Assembly: GCA_964410645.1 (NCBI GenBank)
Contig: CAYPHV010000028.1
Coordinates: 1-15,612 of the forward strand
Direction of reading: 5' to 3'
DNA: 15,612 nt
Source of the DNA: JALTBU01 sp964410645
GTDB lineage: Bacteria > Campylobacterota > Campylobacteria > Campylobacterales > Nautiliaceae
Shown here: piece after piece, positions 1 to 7,908 of the stretch
Layout of the letters: the number at the start of each line of letters is the position of its first letter
Numbering within the stretch: position 1 is the first letter of the stretch
The notes under the pieces: generated by a model
The model's input: the letters and a program-made list of their open reading frames with translations, nothing else
Databases searched by the model: none
Told to the model about the DNA's origin: nothing
Program-made: the position numbers and the translations under genes

Positions 1-191
1 AAATTGTTGCAATTGCCGATGTTTTTGATGCTTTAACAAGCGAAAGACCATATAAAAAAGCATGGCCGGTGGAAAAAGCTTTTAATTTGATCAAAGGAGA
101 ATTGGAACAACACTTTAACCCTTTCTTTGGACAATTGTTTTTAGACAACAAAGATGAGGTCATGAAAATATATAATAAATATCGGGGCTAA
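1..191 (+). CDS. HD-GYP domain phosphodiesterase, C-terminal fragment (5' end outside window)
   Basis: The frame opens at base 3 and runs 62 codons to TAA at 189-191; the start lies outside the window. The first visible residues read ADVFDALTSERPYKKAW. This is the signature of the last conserved helices of HD-GYP domains, which hydrolyse cyclic di-GMP. A later HFNPFFGQLFL stretch matches the usual closing motif, in which the domain ends by testing for 'HFDP.LV..F'. The metal-binding HD pair and the GYP motif would lie upstream and cannot be checked. The protein ends about 25 residues after this motif, so the HD-GYP domain is C-terminal, as in many response-regulator or sensor fusions; what precedes it is unknown. 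The gene converges on the tRNA-Ser gene. The family call is secure; catalytic competence is not shown. Confidence 0.85.
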   Translation, partial: IVAIADVFDALTSERPYKKAWPVEKAFNLIKGELEQHFNPFFGQLFLDNKDEVMKIYNKYRG

Positions 192-217
192 AATTTATTA
201 ACTTTTAGAAACAGTTT

Positions 218-232
218 TGAAAAGGATTTTCA
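218..232 (+). terminator. weak AT-rich hairpin in the convergent gap after the HD-GYP gene
   Basis: A perfect 6-bp inverted repeat (TGAAAA / TTTTCA) with a GGA loop lies 27 bases after the HD-GYP stop, followed on the plus strand by a partly T-rich stretch (TCTATTTT). It could end transcription of the HD-GYP gene and, read on the other strand, that of tRNA-Ser. The stem has only one G-C pair, and such hairpins arise easily by chance in DNA this AT-rich. Nothing else is recognisable between 192 and 311. Confidence 0.2.
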
Positions 233-311
233 TCTATTTTCAAATTACAGCAATAGGTAATATTCTTGGAATTTACGTTAAAAGTATCGATTTTAAGCAG
301 TTTGAAATTTG

Positions 312-399
312 TGGCGGAGAGTGTGGGATTCGAACCCACGGTGGGCAAACCCACACACGCGTTCCAGGCGTGCGCCTTCAACCGCTCGGCCAACTCTCC
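312..399 (-). tRNA. tRNA-Ser(GGA)
   Basis: This 88-base minus-strand gene folds as a class II tRNA. The acceptor stem GGAGAGT (399-393) pairs with ACTCTCC, followed by discriminator G and an encoded CCA (314-312). The anticodon stem CACGC/GCGTG closes the loop CTGGAAC, giving anticodon GGA (plus-strand bases 363-365), which reads UCC and UCU. A long variable arm (GTGGG-TTTG-CCCAC) and a T arm (GTGGG TTCGAAT CCCAC) are clear. The long variable arm and G73 are the standard identity elements for serine. It lies 16 bases downstream of the ClC transporter gene on the same strand and has its own promoter-like element. Confidence 0.98.
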
Positions 400-409
400 G
401 TGAAATGAA

Positions 410-418
410 ATTATATCA
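410..418 (-). promoter_or_regulatory. extended -10 promoter for tRNA-Ser, overlapping the clc stop codon
   Basis: On the minus strand the sequence reads TGATATAAT: a perfect TATAAT (415-410) preceded by TGN. The tRNA 5' end follows 10 bases downstream, which would give a leader of only about 3-5 bases. The TGA of this element is also the stop codon of the upstream transporter gene. The hexamer about 17 bases further upstream (TTATGC) is a poor -35, which fits reliance on the extended -10. The assignment rests on sequence match and spacing only. Confidence 0.55.
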
Positions 419-1738
419 TTTTTTATGTAATGGCATAATCTCAGAAAAATTTATATCAATTGTATTAAACTTTTTAAGATTAAATTTTAGTTTAGTCACA
501 TAAACTATTATAGCCACACTAAATCCGGTTGCTAAAACTACATTATAATCATCTGTAATTTCAAGTGCCAGCACAACAGCCGTAAAGGGAAGTTTCATTA
601 AAACACCCATAAATACAGCGGCACCTATTGCCGCAAAATAATACGGTTCTATATGGGCAATATGCAACATCTGTATTGCCTCGCCAAATCCGTATCCCCC
701 AAGCGCTCCAATACTCATGAGCGGTATAAACATTCCTCCTATAGCGTTGGAATAATTTGAAATTGTTGTTGCCAGTATTCTCAAAAAAAGAATCAATATT
801 ATAGTTTTAAACGGAATATTCTGAAATTCATTAAATAAACTTTCGACCACATAATGACCGGTAAATGCCGCTCTTGGATCTATCAGCAAAATTAATCCTA
901 TAATTATTCCACCTATTAAAGCAAAAAATAATTGTCTGAATCTGCCTAATTTTTCAAAAAATTTCCATTTAAAAAGCAGTAATATTCTTTCTTGTAAAAT
1001 AAGATAAAAATAAATTAGAAAAGTCATAAAAGGAATAAATAATCCCATAAGCCATAAATAATCATAATTTAAAAATCTTCCACTGGGGGATAAAAACCCA
1101 ATGGCGGGATAGAATAAAACCGTAATGGAAAATGAACTTAAAGCTCCAACCATTATAAAAATTACATAATTTTGAAAAAATCCATAAGCAATACTCTCAA
1201 TTGCAAACACTATTCCTGTAATAGGAGAGATAAATACTGCGGCAATTCCGCTGCTTGCACCGACGCTTATAATTACTTTTAAAAATTTTGCCGGAATAGA
1301 AAAATATTTTTCTACTTGAACGGCAACCATCGCGCCTATCTCGGCTGAGGGGCCTTCTGTTCCTACTGCAAATCCGCTTGAAAGTGAAATTACAGAAGCT
1401 ATTATCTTTAAAATTAAACTTTGTAATGTAATAAAATCTTCATCTTTTTGTACAATATCGGCAATTTGAGCAACACCATACCCTTTTACACTTTTATCAA
1501 AAAAAATAATCAAATTTACTATTAAAATAGCTATAACAGGAACTGACATTACATATATTTTAGGAAGATGACTAATAGTTTCTATAGGATTGCCTCTAAA
1601 TAACAATTCAGTAAAAAATCTGCATAAATATAAATATAACGATATCATTATACCTGTAACAATACCGGTTAAAAACGAAAGAATTAAAAAATCTTTAAAT
1701 ATAAATGCTTTTTTATTTAGATATTCCATTACTTTCAT
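416..1738 (-). CDS. ClC-family chloride channel/transporter
   Basis: This 440-residue integral membrane protein has the ClC signatures. GTEGP at 126-130 carries the external gating glutamate (E128). GGMFIP at 334-339 is the GxFxP motif. TDDYN near the end supplies Y398, equivalent to the anion-coordinating Tyr445 of E. coli ClcA. The usual GSGIP motif is degenerate (GYGVA, 86-90). The segment GIVFAIES (175-182) aligns with GILFIIEE of ClcA, so the internal proton glutamate (E203 in ClcA) is replaced by S182. No CBS domains follow; the length fits a bare membrane core. It would move chloride or another small anion across the inner membrane; whether it is a channel or a proton-coupled exchanger is open. 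The ATG overlaps the mfd stop (ATGA, 1735-1738), implying translational coupling and co-transcription. Confidence 0.93.
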   Translation of the reverse strand: MKVMEYLNKKAFIFKDFLILSFLTGIVTGIMISLYLYLCRFFTELLFRGNPIETISHLPKIYVMSVPVIAILIVNLIIFFDKSVKGYGVAQIADIVQKDEDFITLQSLILKIIASVISLSSGFAVGTEGPSAEIGAMVAVQVEKYFSIPAKFLKVIISVGASSGIAAVFISPITGIVFAIESIAYGFFQNYVIFIMVGALSSFSITVLFYPAIGFLSPSGRFLNYDYLWLMGLFIPFMTFLIYFYLILQERILLLFKWKFFEKLGRFRQLFFALIGGIIIGLILLIDPRAAFTGHYVVESLFNEFQNIPFKTIILILFLRILATTISNYSNAIGGMFIPLMSIGALGGYGFGEAIQMLHIAHIEPYYFAAIGAAVFMGVLMKLPFTAVVLALEITDDYNVVLATGFSVAIIVYVTKLKFNLKKFNTIDINFSEIMPLHKK

Positions 1739-4665
1739 TGCTGTTTCAACCTTTTCACAATTGACTTAAGTATAATTTCATCATCTTTTGCAGGAACTTT
1801 TAATATTTCTTTTTCTCCGTTTTCATAAATAAAAGAAATATTCTGGCCATAATTTGAAATAGATTTCATATTTTTTTGTTGAGCCATAATTTTTATTTTC
1901 ATCTTTTCAATAAAATTCTGGGTAGGTATATCCAGCTTACCAAACCTGTCTATCATTTCTTTTTCTATATCAAAAATATTTTGAAGTGTTTTGGCACGGG
2001 AAAGTCTTTTATATAAATCCAATCTTAATCTGCCCTCATTTACTACTTTTTCACTTATATATGCATTAATATTGAGCTTTACCTCAACGTCTTTTTGCAA
2101 GTGCTTGCCAAGCAGTTCTTTCAAAGTATTTTCCAACATTTTTATATAAGTATTATATCCAATCCCTTTTATCTGACCCGATTGTTCAGCGCCTATTATA
2201 TTTCCCCCTCCTCTTATTTCAAGGTCTTTAAGCGCTAAAACCTGTCCGCTCCCAAGAAATGAATTTTCTTCAAGTGCGATAAGTCTTTTTTTTGCATCTT
2301 CACTTAATTTATCTTTATTTGTTACAAGAAAATACGCATACCCTTCATATTTCCCACGCCCCACTCTTCCTCTTATCTGATGCAAGTCCGCAATTCCAAA
2401 TCTATCTGCATTTTCAACAATTACAGTATTAACATTCGGAATATGAATCCCGCTTTCAACTATGGTTGTAGTAAGAGCCAAATCATATTTTTTATTTATA
2501 AAATCCATAAGACCTTTTTCAATTTTACTTGGCGTAAGCTTTGCATGGAGAGTTAGTATTCTTATATTGGGAAGTATTTTTTGCAGTTCTGCTTTTTTTT
2601 GTTCTATGTAGGAAATATTGTTGTAAATATAAAAAATTTGCCCTCCTCTTCTGATTTCCCTGAATACCGCTTCTTTTATTAAGTTTTTATCCCACTCTTT
2701 TACAAATGTCTTTGTTTCTTTTTTGCCTTTGGGGGCGCTTTCAAGCGTTGAAATAGATTTGACCTGAGAAAGTGCCATATTCAAAGTTCTCGGAATAGGA
2801 GTTGCGGACATATAAAGAGTATGCACATTTTCAGCCAATTTTTTCAGTTTTTCCTTTTGTTTTACACCGAATTTATGCTCTTCGTCAATTATTACCAATC
2901 CTAAATTTTTATATCCAATATTAAGCCCGGCATGAGTGGAAATAAGTATATCAATTTCACCTTTTTTTACTTTTTCTATTATTCTTTCTTTATCTTTAGA
3001 CGATGTAAATCTGTCAAGTTTAACTATTTTAATTTCGGGAAAATCGGCAAATCTTTCTTTAAAACTCTCGTAATGCTGGTTTACCAAAATTGTAGTAGGG
3101 GCAATTACAGCCACCTGGGCCGATTTCGCCACAGCAAAGCTGGCAATCATAGCAACTTCTGTTTTTCCGAAACCTACATCGCCGCTTAAAAGTCTGTCCA
3201 TAACCTTTGTTTCAAAATCGCTTAAAATATCTTTAATTGCTTTTTCCTGATCAGGCGTATGAACAAAAGGGGCTAAACGTACAAATTTTTCCACCCCTTC
3301 AAAATTAAGTTTTTTAGGTTTTATAACTTCTCTTTTTGCAGCAAGTTTTATAATATCACTCGCTATCGCAAAAACTTTTTCTTTTATTTTTGTCAATTTT
3401 TTGGCAAAAGTGCCTTTACCCAGTTTGTCAAGCACAGGCACCACTCCTCCGGGAGCCAAATATCTGTCTATTAAATCAAGATTTTCAACAGGCAAAAGAA
3501 GTTTGTCTTCATTTGCATATAAAATTTGGGCAAATTCCCCTGTTTTGCCTAAAACTTCTATTTTTTTAAGGCCGTTAAATTTACCGATACCGTGTGTTTT
3601 ATGCACAACAAAATCATTTTTTTTAAGCTCATCCAAAATTAAATTTGTTTTTCTTTTCTTTTCAAATTCCACCGGGTTTAAAGATATAATAATTTTTTCT
3701 TTACAGGCAATATTGATTCTGGCCTTACTTTTTATCCATTTTACAAAAGGTTTATTTAACTTTATATAATCGAAAATATCCGCTTCTTTTAACAAAACTT
3801 CATTTTTGGCCAAAACTTCTATTGTCTGATTTTTATGCAGTTCCAAAAATTCTTTTATATTTTTGATTTTCAAATCTTTACAATTGGTATTTTCAGGGAT
3901 AATTTCAGCTTTAAAAATATACGGATTAATTTCTTTGTGAAATTCCTGATATTCATTAACCTCTTCCGATAAATCATGCAGCAGACAAAAACCGCTTATA
4001 TATTCTCTTTGCAAATACCAAAATCCAAGTGAATAAAAATCTTTATAAAAAGAGGCAAATTCACTTTTTTCAATTTTTTCCATTATTTCCTTATATTCAT
4101 TTTCTTCCAAAGCGGCAATTGCGGGAATTGTTACAAATTCATCAATTTCTTCAATACTTTTTTGGCTGGATTCGTCAAAAATTCTAATATTTTCTATTTC
4201 TTCATCAAAAAACGAAATTCTTACAGGCCTGTCCATATTAATAGGCCATATATCCAAAATATCGCCCCTTATGCTCATTTCACCTTTTTCGCTTACAATA
4301 TCAACATTTTCATATCCCCAGAAAAAAAGCTTTTTTTTAAGATTTTCAAGATTTACGGTATCTCCAAGCCCGAATTTCATATCCTGATAATATTTTTTTA
4401 CAGGCAATTTTTTCAGTATAGCCGCGCAGGGGGAAACAAAATATACTTTTTGTTTATAATACTGATACAAAGCATTATTAAGCTCAAATATTTCATTTCT
4501 GAAACTTCTTAAATCATCTCCCAAAACAGCTCTAAAATCCGGAAAGACAACACTTGGAATATTTAAATATTTATATACTTCGTTTATTTCGGTAGCTTCT
4601 TTTAAATTTGAAGTTATAATTGAAACTTTTTTTCGATTTAAACATTCATACACTTTTGAGTGCAA
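1735..4665 (-). CDS. mfd: transcription-repair coupling factor Mfd
   Basis: This 976-residue ATP-dependent translocase displaces stalled RNA polymerase from lesions and recruits UvrA. Visible parts in order: a UvrB-like N-terminal module (about 1-190, including EKGEMSIRGDILDIWP); a reduced linker region; the RNA-polymerase-interacting Tudor-like domain (about 345-405, VVHKTHGIGKF); a superfamily 2 motor with Walker A GDVGFGKT (495-502), DEEH (594-597), SATPIPRT (620-627) and QIRGRVGRG (763-771); and a TRCF-type C-terminal domain. E. coli Mfd has 1148 residues; the loss here is mainly between the UvrB-like module and the Tudor-like domain, plus roughly 40 residues at the C-terminus. The start is TTG at 4665-4663, chosen because AAGGAG lies 5 bases upstream and no suitable ATG exists nearby. 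The gene overlaps the end of folC by 20 bases and the start of the transporter gene by 4. Confidence 0.97.
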   Translation of the reverse strand: MHSKVYECLNRKKVSIITSNLKEATEINEVYKYLNIPSVVFPDFRAVLGDDLRSFRNEIFELNNALYQYYKQKVYFVSPCAAILKKLPVKKYYQDMKFGLGDTVNLENLKKKLFFWGYENVDIVSEKGEMSIRGDILDIWPINMDRPVRISFFDEEIENIRIFDESSQKSIEEIDEFVTIPAIAALEENEYKEIMEKIEKSEFASFYKDFYSLGFWYLQREYISGFCLLHDLSEEVNEYQEFHKEINPYIFKAEIIPENTNCKDLKIKNIKEFLELHKNQTIEVLAKNEVLLKEADIFDYIKLNKPFVKWIKSKARINIACKEKIIISLNPVEFEKKRKTNLILDELKKNDFVVHKTHGIGKFNGLKKIEVLGKTGEFAQILYANEDKLLLPVENLDLIDRYLAPGGVVPVLDKLGKGTFAKKLTKIKEKVFAIASDIIKLAAKREVIKPKKLNFEGVEKFVRLAPFVHTPDQEKAIKDILSDFETKVMDRLLSGDVGFGKTEVAMIASFAVAKSAQVAVIAPTTILVNQHYESFKERFADFPEIKIVKLDRFTSSKDKERIIEKVKKGEIDILISTHAGLNIGYKNLGLVIIDEEHKFGVKQKEKLKKLAENVHTLYMSATPIPRTLNMALSQVKSISTLESAPKGKKETKTFVKEWDKNLIKEAVFREIRRGGQIFYIYNNISYIEQKKAELQKILPNIRILTLHAKLTPSKIEKGLMDFINKKYDLALTTTIVESGIHIPNVNTVIVENADRFGIADLHQIRGRVGRGKYEGYAYFLVTNKDKLSEDAKKRLIALEENSFLGSGQVLALKDLEIRGGGNIIGAEQSGQIKGIGYNTYIKMLENTLKELLGKHLQKDVEVKLNINAYISEKVVNEGRLRLDLYKRLSRAKTLQNIFDIEKEMIDRFGKLDIPTQNFIEKMKIKIMAQQKNMKSISNYGQNISFIYENGEKEILKVPAKDDEIILKSIVKRLKQQ

Positions 4666-5839
4666 TATATCTCCTTAAAAATTTTTCCGCCACAGAAAAA
4701 CTTCCAAAAACAAGCATAGGTTTTTTTATCTCCTTAAATTCTTCTATTTTTATACCGAGACTGTTTGCTGCATTTTTTATTTTTTGCTTCTCTTCAATTC
4801 TTTCATTTTGAACATCAATTAAATAAAGTTTATTAATTTTAGGTTTTAAAATTTCGAGAATTTTTTTATAATTTTTATCTTTATAGCTATTATATACCAA
4901 ATTTACTTTTTTTGGTAAAGATTTTACAATTTCTCTTGCCGCCAAAGGATTATGTCCGACATCAATCCATAAATTTTTTTCGATTTCCTGCATTCTGCCT
5001 TTTAGTTCTATATCTGAAATATCTTTTATATTAAAATTTATATTTTCTTTTTTTAAAAAACTCATAGCGAGCAGATAGTTATTAAATAAAAATTCCGGAA
5101 ATTTAAAATCTTTTTTTAATTTTTCAATTTCTTTCTTTTCGAAAAAATCCAGATAATTATAAATCTTTGCATTTGGTTTTAACTGTTTGGCGTATTCTAC
5201 AATATCTATTTTTTTATTTTCTCTGGAATTGGCATTTGAAGAGGGAAAAGTGATTTTATTTATCTGTTTGCCAATAATGGCCTGCGCCTTAATCGCATTA
5301 AGCTTTGTCGCGGCTATTTCTTCAATGGTATTTCCTAAAAAATTTTGATGATCAATACCTATTGTGGTTACCAATGTAATTTTTTTGTCAAAAACATTGG
5401 TAGCATCGAATTCCCCTCCAAGCCCGGCTTCCAAAATTACAAAATCCAAACCTTCAAAAGCCAAAGCCGCAAGAAATGTAGCATATTCAAAATAGCTCAA
5501 AGAATTATATATTTTTTCAGGCAGCATTTTTAACAGTCTTTTGTGAATTTTTTCCAATTCCTCATCTTCTATATCATGCCCGTTTATCCAGATTCTTTCA
5601 TTAAATTTTGAAATATGCGGAGATGTATAATGCCCGACACTGTAACCCCTTTTTAAAAGAGTGTGAGCCAAAAACCTGCCTGTACTTCCTTTTCCGTTGG
5701 TACCTATTATATGAATAACAGGATTTAAATTTATTTTATTTTTTATCAATTCATATGTTTTAGGCATTCTTTTCAAATCGATTTCTTTATAAAAAAGAGG
5801 TTTTTTATTTAAAAATTCTTTTAATGTTTTACTTTTCAT
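4646..5839 (-). CDS. folC: bifunctional folylpolyglutamate / dihydrofolate synthase FolC
   Basis: This 397-residue Mur-ligase-family enzyme adds glutamate to folates in the cytoplasm. In bacteria, single-copy FolC usually also makes dihydrofolate from dihydropteroate. The ATP-binding P-loop is GTNGKGST (46-53), followed by the family stretch YTSPHISKFNERI (71-83) and the signature LEAGLGGEFDATN (136-148), with GIDHQNFLG (161-169) after it. The C-terminal domain shows GRMQ (281-284) and DVGHNP (293-298). The length is normal for the family. Because no second folC-like gene is seen here, the bifunctional role is an inference from family knowledge. The gene starts 12 bases after the GGDEF gene and runs 20 bases into mfd, so it belongs to the same transcription unit. 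Confidence 0.95.
   Translation of the reverse strand: MKSKTLKEFLNKKPLFYKEIDLKRMPKTYELIKNKINLNPVIHIIGTNGKGSTGRFLAHTLLKRGYSVGHYTSPHISKFNERIWINGHDIEDEELEKIHKRLLKMLPEKIYNSLSYFEYATFLAALAFEGLDFVILEAGLGGEFDATNVFDKKITLVTTIGIDHQNFLGNTIEEIAATKLNAIKAQAIIGKQINKITFPSSNANSRENKKIDIVEYAKQLKPNAKIYNYLDFFEKKEIEKLKKDFKFPEFLFNNYLLAMSFLKKENINFNIKDISDIELKGRMQEIEKNLWIDVGHNPLAAREIVKSLPKKVNLVYNSYKDKNYKKILEILKPKINKLYLIDVQNERIEEKQKIKNAANSLGIKIEEFKEIKKPMLVFGSFSVAEKFLRRYIALKSV
4671..4676 (-). promoter_or_regulatory. ribosome binding site deciding the TTG start of mfd
   Basis: On the minus strand AAGGAG ends 5 bases before TTG (4665-4663). This is a strong Shine-Dalgarno match at good spacing. It lies inside the last codons of folC and is the main reason to accept the non-ATG start. 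Confidence 0.7.
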
Positions 5840-5851
5840 TCTTTTTGCTTT

Positions 5852-7399
5852 TCATTCTTCTAATTTATCATCCATGCACACTCTGTTTCTCCCGTTTTTT
5901 TTAGCCGAATAAAGTCTTACATCCGCTTTTTTTAAAAGCTTAACATCCGAATCCACTTCGCTTCTTTCGGAAACTCCCGCCGATACAGTTACGTTAATCC
6001 TTGTATTTTTATACATAAATTTTGTTTTTTGAATAATTTGTCTTAATTTCTCTGCGAACTGATATGCCCCGCTTTTTAACGTATTTGGCAAAATTGCCAC
6101 GAATTCTTCTCCTCCAAATCTTCCTATCATATCTATATCTCTTGCATATCTTCTAAACAAAAGACCCAGTGTTTGTAAAATAACATCCCCAGCGTCATGC
6201 CCGTATGTATCGTTTATATTTTTAAAATGATCTATATCAAAAAATACCAAAGAATAATTGTTTTTATATCTTTTGTATGCACTTTCCTGTTTTTTTAATT
6301 CATCTTCCAAAGCTTTTTTATTGGCAATATTTGTTAAAAAATCTGTTTTAACTTCTTTACAAAGCTTTTTAACCTTTTTTTCCAATACATTGATTTTTGT
6401 TTTCAAATATTCTGTTTCTTCGTTTTCTTTTTTCATGTCTTTTGCAAAATCATCAATTTCTTCATCTAAAGAATTAGCTATTATCAATAATTTCTCTTTT
6501 ATTGTTTCAAAATTTTCCTCATCATCTTTTCTCCAGTTTTGAAGCTCTGTTTTAATATTTTTAATTTTATTTGAAGAATCATCACTTTGCTTTAGTATTT
6601 TCAAGATTTTGATAGACAGCCTTTCAGCTATTCTGTCTAAATCTTTTATTTTTATTTTAAGCTTTTTTTTGTCAAGTTTAATTCTTTTATTAGTCAAAAA
6701 CATTAAATCATCAGCAAAAGCCTGTGTTAAAATAATATTAGGATTACTTGTGAGCTGCTTTTTTAAAATTACTATTTCATCTGACATAAACGGAGCGTAA
6801 CTTGGAGAAAGGGTATAAATTATTGCGTCCACCAAATGAGATAAATCTATGTCATTATTTTGAAGCTTACTAATCAAAGCCTCTATTATTTCCAGTGCAT
6901 CGCCGGAACTTACTCCGGCTGCCGTTGCTCCTTTTTTTATTATCGAATCATCAAAAGAATCCAAAAATTCTATCCATTCGCTTCTTAACTTTTCCCACTC
7001 CGTATTTTTAAGATAAGGTTTTAAAAAATCAAGATGCTTTATCGCCATTTTTTTAGAAACGCTTATAGGCAAAACTGCAATAACATCAAGCGCCCTTTTT
7101 GTATATAAAAACAGATTTTCCAAATTTTCTTTTTCTTTTTGCGTATTTTCCCTGTTTAAATAATTAATAAGAAAAACAACCAGTTCATCGATATTTCTTA
7201 TGTTATAATTTTTGGCAATAACCTGATATTTTTTATCCAGTTTTGCCAAATATTTTACTATTTTATTACATTCATCTATTAAAATATTATGTTTTTTTGC
7301 CACTTCACAAAAAACTTTTTCATATTCTCCCGGAGTGAAAACATAATTTTTGCCCTTGAAACAAAGAAGTGTTTCTTTTGAAATTTCTTTTAAATTCAT
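5852..7399 (-). CDS. soluble diguanylate cyclase (GGDEF) with unrecognised helical N-terminal region
   Basis: This is a 515-residue protein. The C-terminal third (about 350-507) is a complete GGDEF domain: the DFLTNIANKKAL entry helix, FFDIDHFKNIND with metal ligand D388, GGEEF at 429-433, and SAGVS near 473-477. The product-inhibition I-site RxxD is intact (R420-D423, six residues before GGEEF), so active cyclic di-GMP synthesis with feedback inhibition is expected. Residues 1-270 are predominantly helical, carry no membrane segment or signal peptide, and match no sensory domain I recognise. A charged, coiled-coil-like stretch (about 275-350) leads into the cyclase domain. The ATG overlaps the lptE stop by 4 bases, so it sits inside a housekeeping unit. 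I recall a hypothetical gene at this position in C. jejuni; whether the N-terminal part is homologous to it is untested. Confidence 0.92.
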   Translation of the reverse strand: MNLKEISKETLLCFKGKNYVFTPGEYEKVFCEVAKKHNILIDECNKIVKYLAKLDKKYQVIAKNYNIRNIDELVVFLINYLNRENTQKEKENLENLFLYTKRALDVIAVLPISVSKKMAIKHLDFLKPYLKNTEWEKLRSEWIEFLDSFDDSIIKKGATAAGVSSGDALEIIEALISKLQNNDIDLSHLVDAIIYTLSPSYAPFMSDEIVILKKQLTSNPNIILTQAFADDLMFLTNKRIKLDKKKLKIKIKDLDRIAERLSIKILKILKQSDDSSNKIKNIKTELQNWRKDDEENFETIKEKLLIIANSLDEEIDDFAKDMKKENEETEYLKTKINVLEKKVKKLCKEVKTDFLTNIANKKALEDELKKQESAYKRYKNNYSLVFFDIDHFKNINDTYGHDAGDVILQTLGLLFRRYARDIDMIGRFGGEEFVAILPNTLKSGAYQFAEKLRQIIQKTKFMYKNTRINVTVSAGVSERSEVDSDVKLLKKADVRLYSAKKNGRNRVCMDDKLEE

Positions 7400-7905
7400 A
7401 TTGAAGCCCCGTCTTTGGCAAGCAGGGCAAAGAATTTATTCAAAGCGTTAATACTGGCATTTTTATATGCATTAAGCCTTGTTTCATCATCCACTATACT
7501 GTTGGATTGAATTCTAAAATCATATGTCCCTTCTGCGCTGTAATTTCTTTTTTTACCGTTTTTATCTATCACTGTAATATTTAAAACAACTTCACTTCTG
7601 TATAAAACAGGATAACCGTTTTTATCATAATCTAAAATTTCAAGCGTTGAGCTGTCAGGATTAATAATCATAGTGCTGTCGCAGTTGCTATGGCATATAT
7701 CTTTGCCCAAAGAAGAATACACCGCGTCATTTATGGCGTCTTTTAAAAAAATAGTTTCCCTTGGATTTTCAACGTCTATATTAACCACAACTTTAATATT
7801 ATTGCCTGTAATTTTTTCCTGATATGCACTGCTTGGTTTATATCCGCATCCAGAAAAAACAAAAAGCAACATACTAAAAATTAAAAAAAAGAAAAATTTT
7901 TTAAT
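7396..7905 (-). CDS. lptE: LPS-assembly lipoprotein LptE, probable ATT start
   Basis: LptE is an outer-membrane lipoprotein that plugs the LptD barrel and helps insert LPS. Starting at ATT (7905-7903) gives 169 residues. They begin MKKFFFFL, run through a hydrophobic core and reach the lipobox FSGC with lipidated Cys at 20, followed by GYKPSS. This CGYKP start and the short beta-rich body fit LptE of this phylum. The first ATG (7872) is codon 12 and would leave no charged n-region and a ten-residue stump of signal peptide. AAAGGA sits 6 bases before the ATT. The leuS stop TAG lies in the same frame only two codons upstream, so no canonical start fits. The gene lies between leuS and the GGDEF gene; it overlaps the latter by 4 bases. 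The family call rests on the N-terminus, size and position, since LptE sequences are poorly conserved. Confidence 0.82.
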   Translation of the reverse strand: MKKFFFFLIFSMLLFVFSGCGYKPSSAYQEKITGNNIKVVVNIDVENPRETIFLKDAINDAVYSSLGKDICHSNCDSTMIINPDSSTLEILDYDKNGYPVLYRSEVVLNITVIDKNGKKRNYSAEGTYDFRIQSNSIVDDETRLNAYKNASINALNKFFALLAKDGASI

Positions 7906-7908
7906 GGC

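Noticed and set aside
217..503. Short frames crossing the tRNA gene on both strands
   Set aside because: They overlap a well-folded tRNA-Ser and show no ribosome binding site or protein family.
3401..3769. A 122-codon plus-strand frame
   Set aside because: It is antisense to mfd around the polymerase-binding domain and has no protein-like pattern of its own.
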